From contig NZ_KV440953.1 in NCBI RefSeq assembly GCF_001636425.1, positions 62,001 through 126,000 of the forward strand: 64,000 bases of DNA, written 5' to 3'. The notes under the pieces were generated by a model that was not told where the DNA came from, made no database searches, and worked only from the letters and a program-made list of their open reading frames with translations. The position numbers and the translations under genes are program-made. This document shows, piece by piece, positions 62,974-64,000 of the stretch (position 1 is its first letter; every line of letters begins with the position of its first letter). This DNA is from Heyndrickxia acidicola (lineage in GTDB: Bacteria; Bacillota; Bacilli; Bacillales; Bacillaceae_C).

Positions 62974-63125
62974 AAAGTTGATTGAAGCGAGTGCCTGCAG
63001 CGCAAATCAACCTGCAGAATGACCAGAGCGTTATCAATGTTTCAATTTGTTCCAAATGTTGATTTGAACTCAAAGTTTATTGAAGCGAAAAGGAATGCTT
63101 GCACATTGGAAACCAACAAGCAAAA
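62974..63125 (+). repeat. Two collapsed family A remnants
   Basis: GTTGATTGAAGCGAGTGCCT then GCAGCGCAAATCAACCTGCA (62974-63017) joins both ends of family A with the interior gone. GTTTATTGAAGCGAAAAGGA and GGAAACCAACAAGCA (about 63073-63124) is a more decayed second remnant. Confidence 0.5.
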
Positions 63126-63232
63126 AAAGTTGCTGTTGCCAAGGTCATTTGGTATCTTTGCACCATTTGGGGCAGCCTCTTTACAGTGAAATGAGCTAAT
63201 AAACAACAAATTCATTTAACATAGTCGTCACT

Positions 63233-63513
63233 GTCCAGCTCCAGCGCCTATTGGCTAGTGGATTTCTCCGTCTTTTCCCTGCGATAAGTTAACATCAGCT
63301 CGTTCCTCACTGTGTTTCCTTTATCTCGATCAAAGACTACGGAATCCATACGCCGATGAGCAAGGCGCTTTCGCTTATCTTTGTCCAGCTCCAGCGCCTA
63401 TCGGCTAGTGGATTTCTCCGTCTTTTCCCTGCGATAAGTTAACATCAGCTCGTTCCTCGCTGATCAAAGACTACGGAATCCATACGCCGATGAGCAAGGC
63501 GCTTTCGCTTTTC
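63233..63513 (+). repeat. Tandem pair of long-hairpin repeats, family C (period 150 bp)
   Basis: Units start at 63233 and 63383; each begins GTCCAGCTCCAGCGCCTAT and ends GGCGCTTTCGCTT. The second lacks about 22 bp of the first. Arms pair as AGCGCC with GGCGCT (63393-63398 with 63498-63503) and ATCGGC with GCCGAT (63400-63405 with 63486-63491), continuing as GGATTT...AAATCC-like and GTC/GAC pairings towards an ATCAGC/GCTGAT tip. It lies directly upstream of gerM. Confidence 0.85.
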
Positions 63514-63599
63514 TTCATAAATAGTTTTTTGATAAGCGGTCTAAAAATCCGGGACAGCTCGTATACATTTAGTACAAACTGTCTTGGGAGGGATAGACG

Positions 63600-64000
63600 T
63601 TGGCAAAGAAAACAACGGCAATTGCCATTACTGTATTGGCTTCAAGCGTATACTTGTCTGGCTGCGGTTTATTCAGCGTTGGACAAAAAGATAAGATAGA
63701 TCCTCCGCAAAATATTTCATACACAAAGCAAACAGAACCTGTAGCCTCAAAAAATATGGATGCAAAGGCAACAAAAAATTCAGTCATGACAGAGCTTTAT
63801 TTAGTGGACAGGAATGGATATGTCGTATCGAAAACCCTTCCTCTTCCTAAAAGCTCAAGTGTTGCTAAACAGGCGCTTGAATATCTCGTAAACGGCGGAC
63901 CAGTTGAGGATATGCTTCCTAATGGGTTTAGAGCGGTTCTTCCTGCGAATACAGACGTAAGCCTAAATATTAAGGATGGAACGGCCATTGCTGATTTTTC
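63600..64000 (+). CDS. gerM: Spore germination lipoprotein GerM, 3'-truncated by window edge
   Basis: TTG 63600 behind GGGAGGGA (63586-63593); the frame is open to the window end (133 codons). The signal peptide ends in a lipobox LSGC (C22 lipidated) after a hydrophobic core AITVLASSVY. A low-complexity linker follows, and the first GerMN domain begins near residue 63 with VMTELYLVDRNGYVVSKTLP, then AKQALEYLVNGGP and LPNGFRAVLPANTDV. B. subtilis GerM is a mother-cell lipoprotein needed for sporulation and germination. Its place after racE matches B. subtilis. Confidence 0.94.
   Translation, partial: MAKKTTAIAITVLASSVYLSGCGLFSVGQKDKIDPPQNISYTKQTEPVASKNMDAKATKNSVMTELYLVDRNGYVVSKTLPLPKSSSVAKQALEYLVNGGPVEDMLPNGFRAVLPANTDVSLNIKDGTAIADF

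Noticed and set aside
62600-63513. Degraded prophage or integrative element before gerM
   Set aside because: No integrase, no tRNA, no phage genes; the stretch is explained by clustered repeat copies.
63490-63699. 69-codon ORF overlapping gerM
   Set aside because: Wrong frame relative to the clear GerM lipoprotein reading frame and begins in the hairpin repeat.

Overview
The window is a stretch of chromosome from an endospore-forming, low-GC member of the Bacillaceae. From left to right the gene order follows the Bacillus subtilis accA-to-gerM segment: accA, pfkA, pyk, fxsA, ytvI, ytwI, citZ, icd, mdh, polA, mutM, coaE, gapB, speD, nrdR, dnaB, dnaI, ytxC, thrS, infC, rpmI, rplT, ysdC, sspI, ysgA, pheS, pheT, rnhC, zapA, cvpA, polX, mutS2, yshE, lcfA, fadR, fadB, etfB, etfA, trxA, uvrC, lysC, yslB, sdhC, sdhA, sdhB, ysmA, gerE, ysmB, racE, gerM. 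Sporulation and germination genes (ytvI, ytxC, sspI, gerE, gerM) confirm a spore-former. Sequence alone does not fix the genus. accA (left) and gerM (right) run off the window.

Layout. 1-10.5 kb holds central carbon metabolism: acetyl-CoA carboxylase, glycolysis and the citZ-icd-mdh branch of the TCA cycle. 11-26.3 kb holds DNA replication and repair (polA, mutM, dnaB, dnaI), CoA synthesis, gluconeogenic gapB with two CcpN boxes, speD, nrdR, and translation (thrS behind a T-box; infC-rpmI-rplT behind an L20-type leader). 26.7-33 kb holds an M42 peptidase, a spore protein, an RNA methyltransferase and pheST behind a second T-box. 33-41.7 kb holds a lineage-specific EamA transporter, rnhC, zapA, cvpA, polX and mutS2. 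42-47.6 kb is the fatty-acid oxidation cluster with FadR operators. 48-53.2 kb holds trxA, uvrC and lysC behind a lysine riboswitch. 53.3-54.8 kb is an IS3-family element. The rest holds the succinate dehydrogenase operon, a thioesterase, gerE, racE and gerM.

The genes are ordinary and conserved, and I found no defence, prophage or secondary-metabolite system. The unusual material is between the genes: (i) about 160-bp MITE-like elements, three of which have perfect 8-bp target duplications; (ii) a long-hairpin repeat family whose outer stem changes on both sides at once; (iii) a family sharing a GAGACTCCTG core; (iv) a small family with CTCTGTT ends; (v) an IS3-family copy sitting in the loop of the lysC terminator, with an amber codon in orfA and a -1 frameshift site; (vi) a FadR-like palindrome in front of the ysmA thioesterase gene; (vii) no phoPR between mdh and polA, where a MITE sits instead; (viii) two small ORFs with ribosome binding sites.
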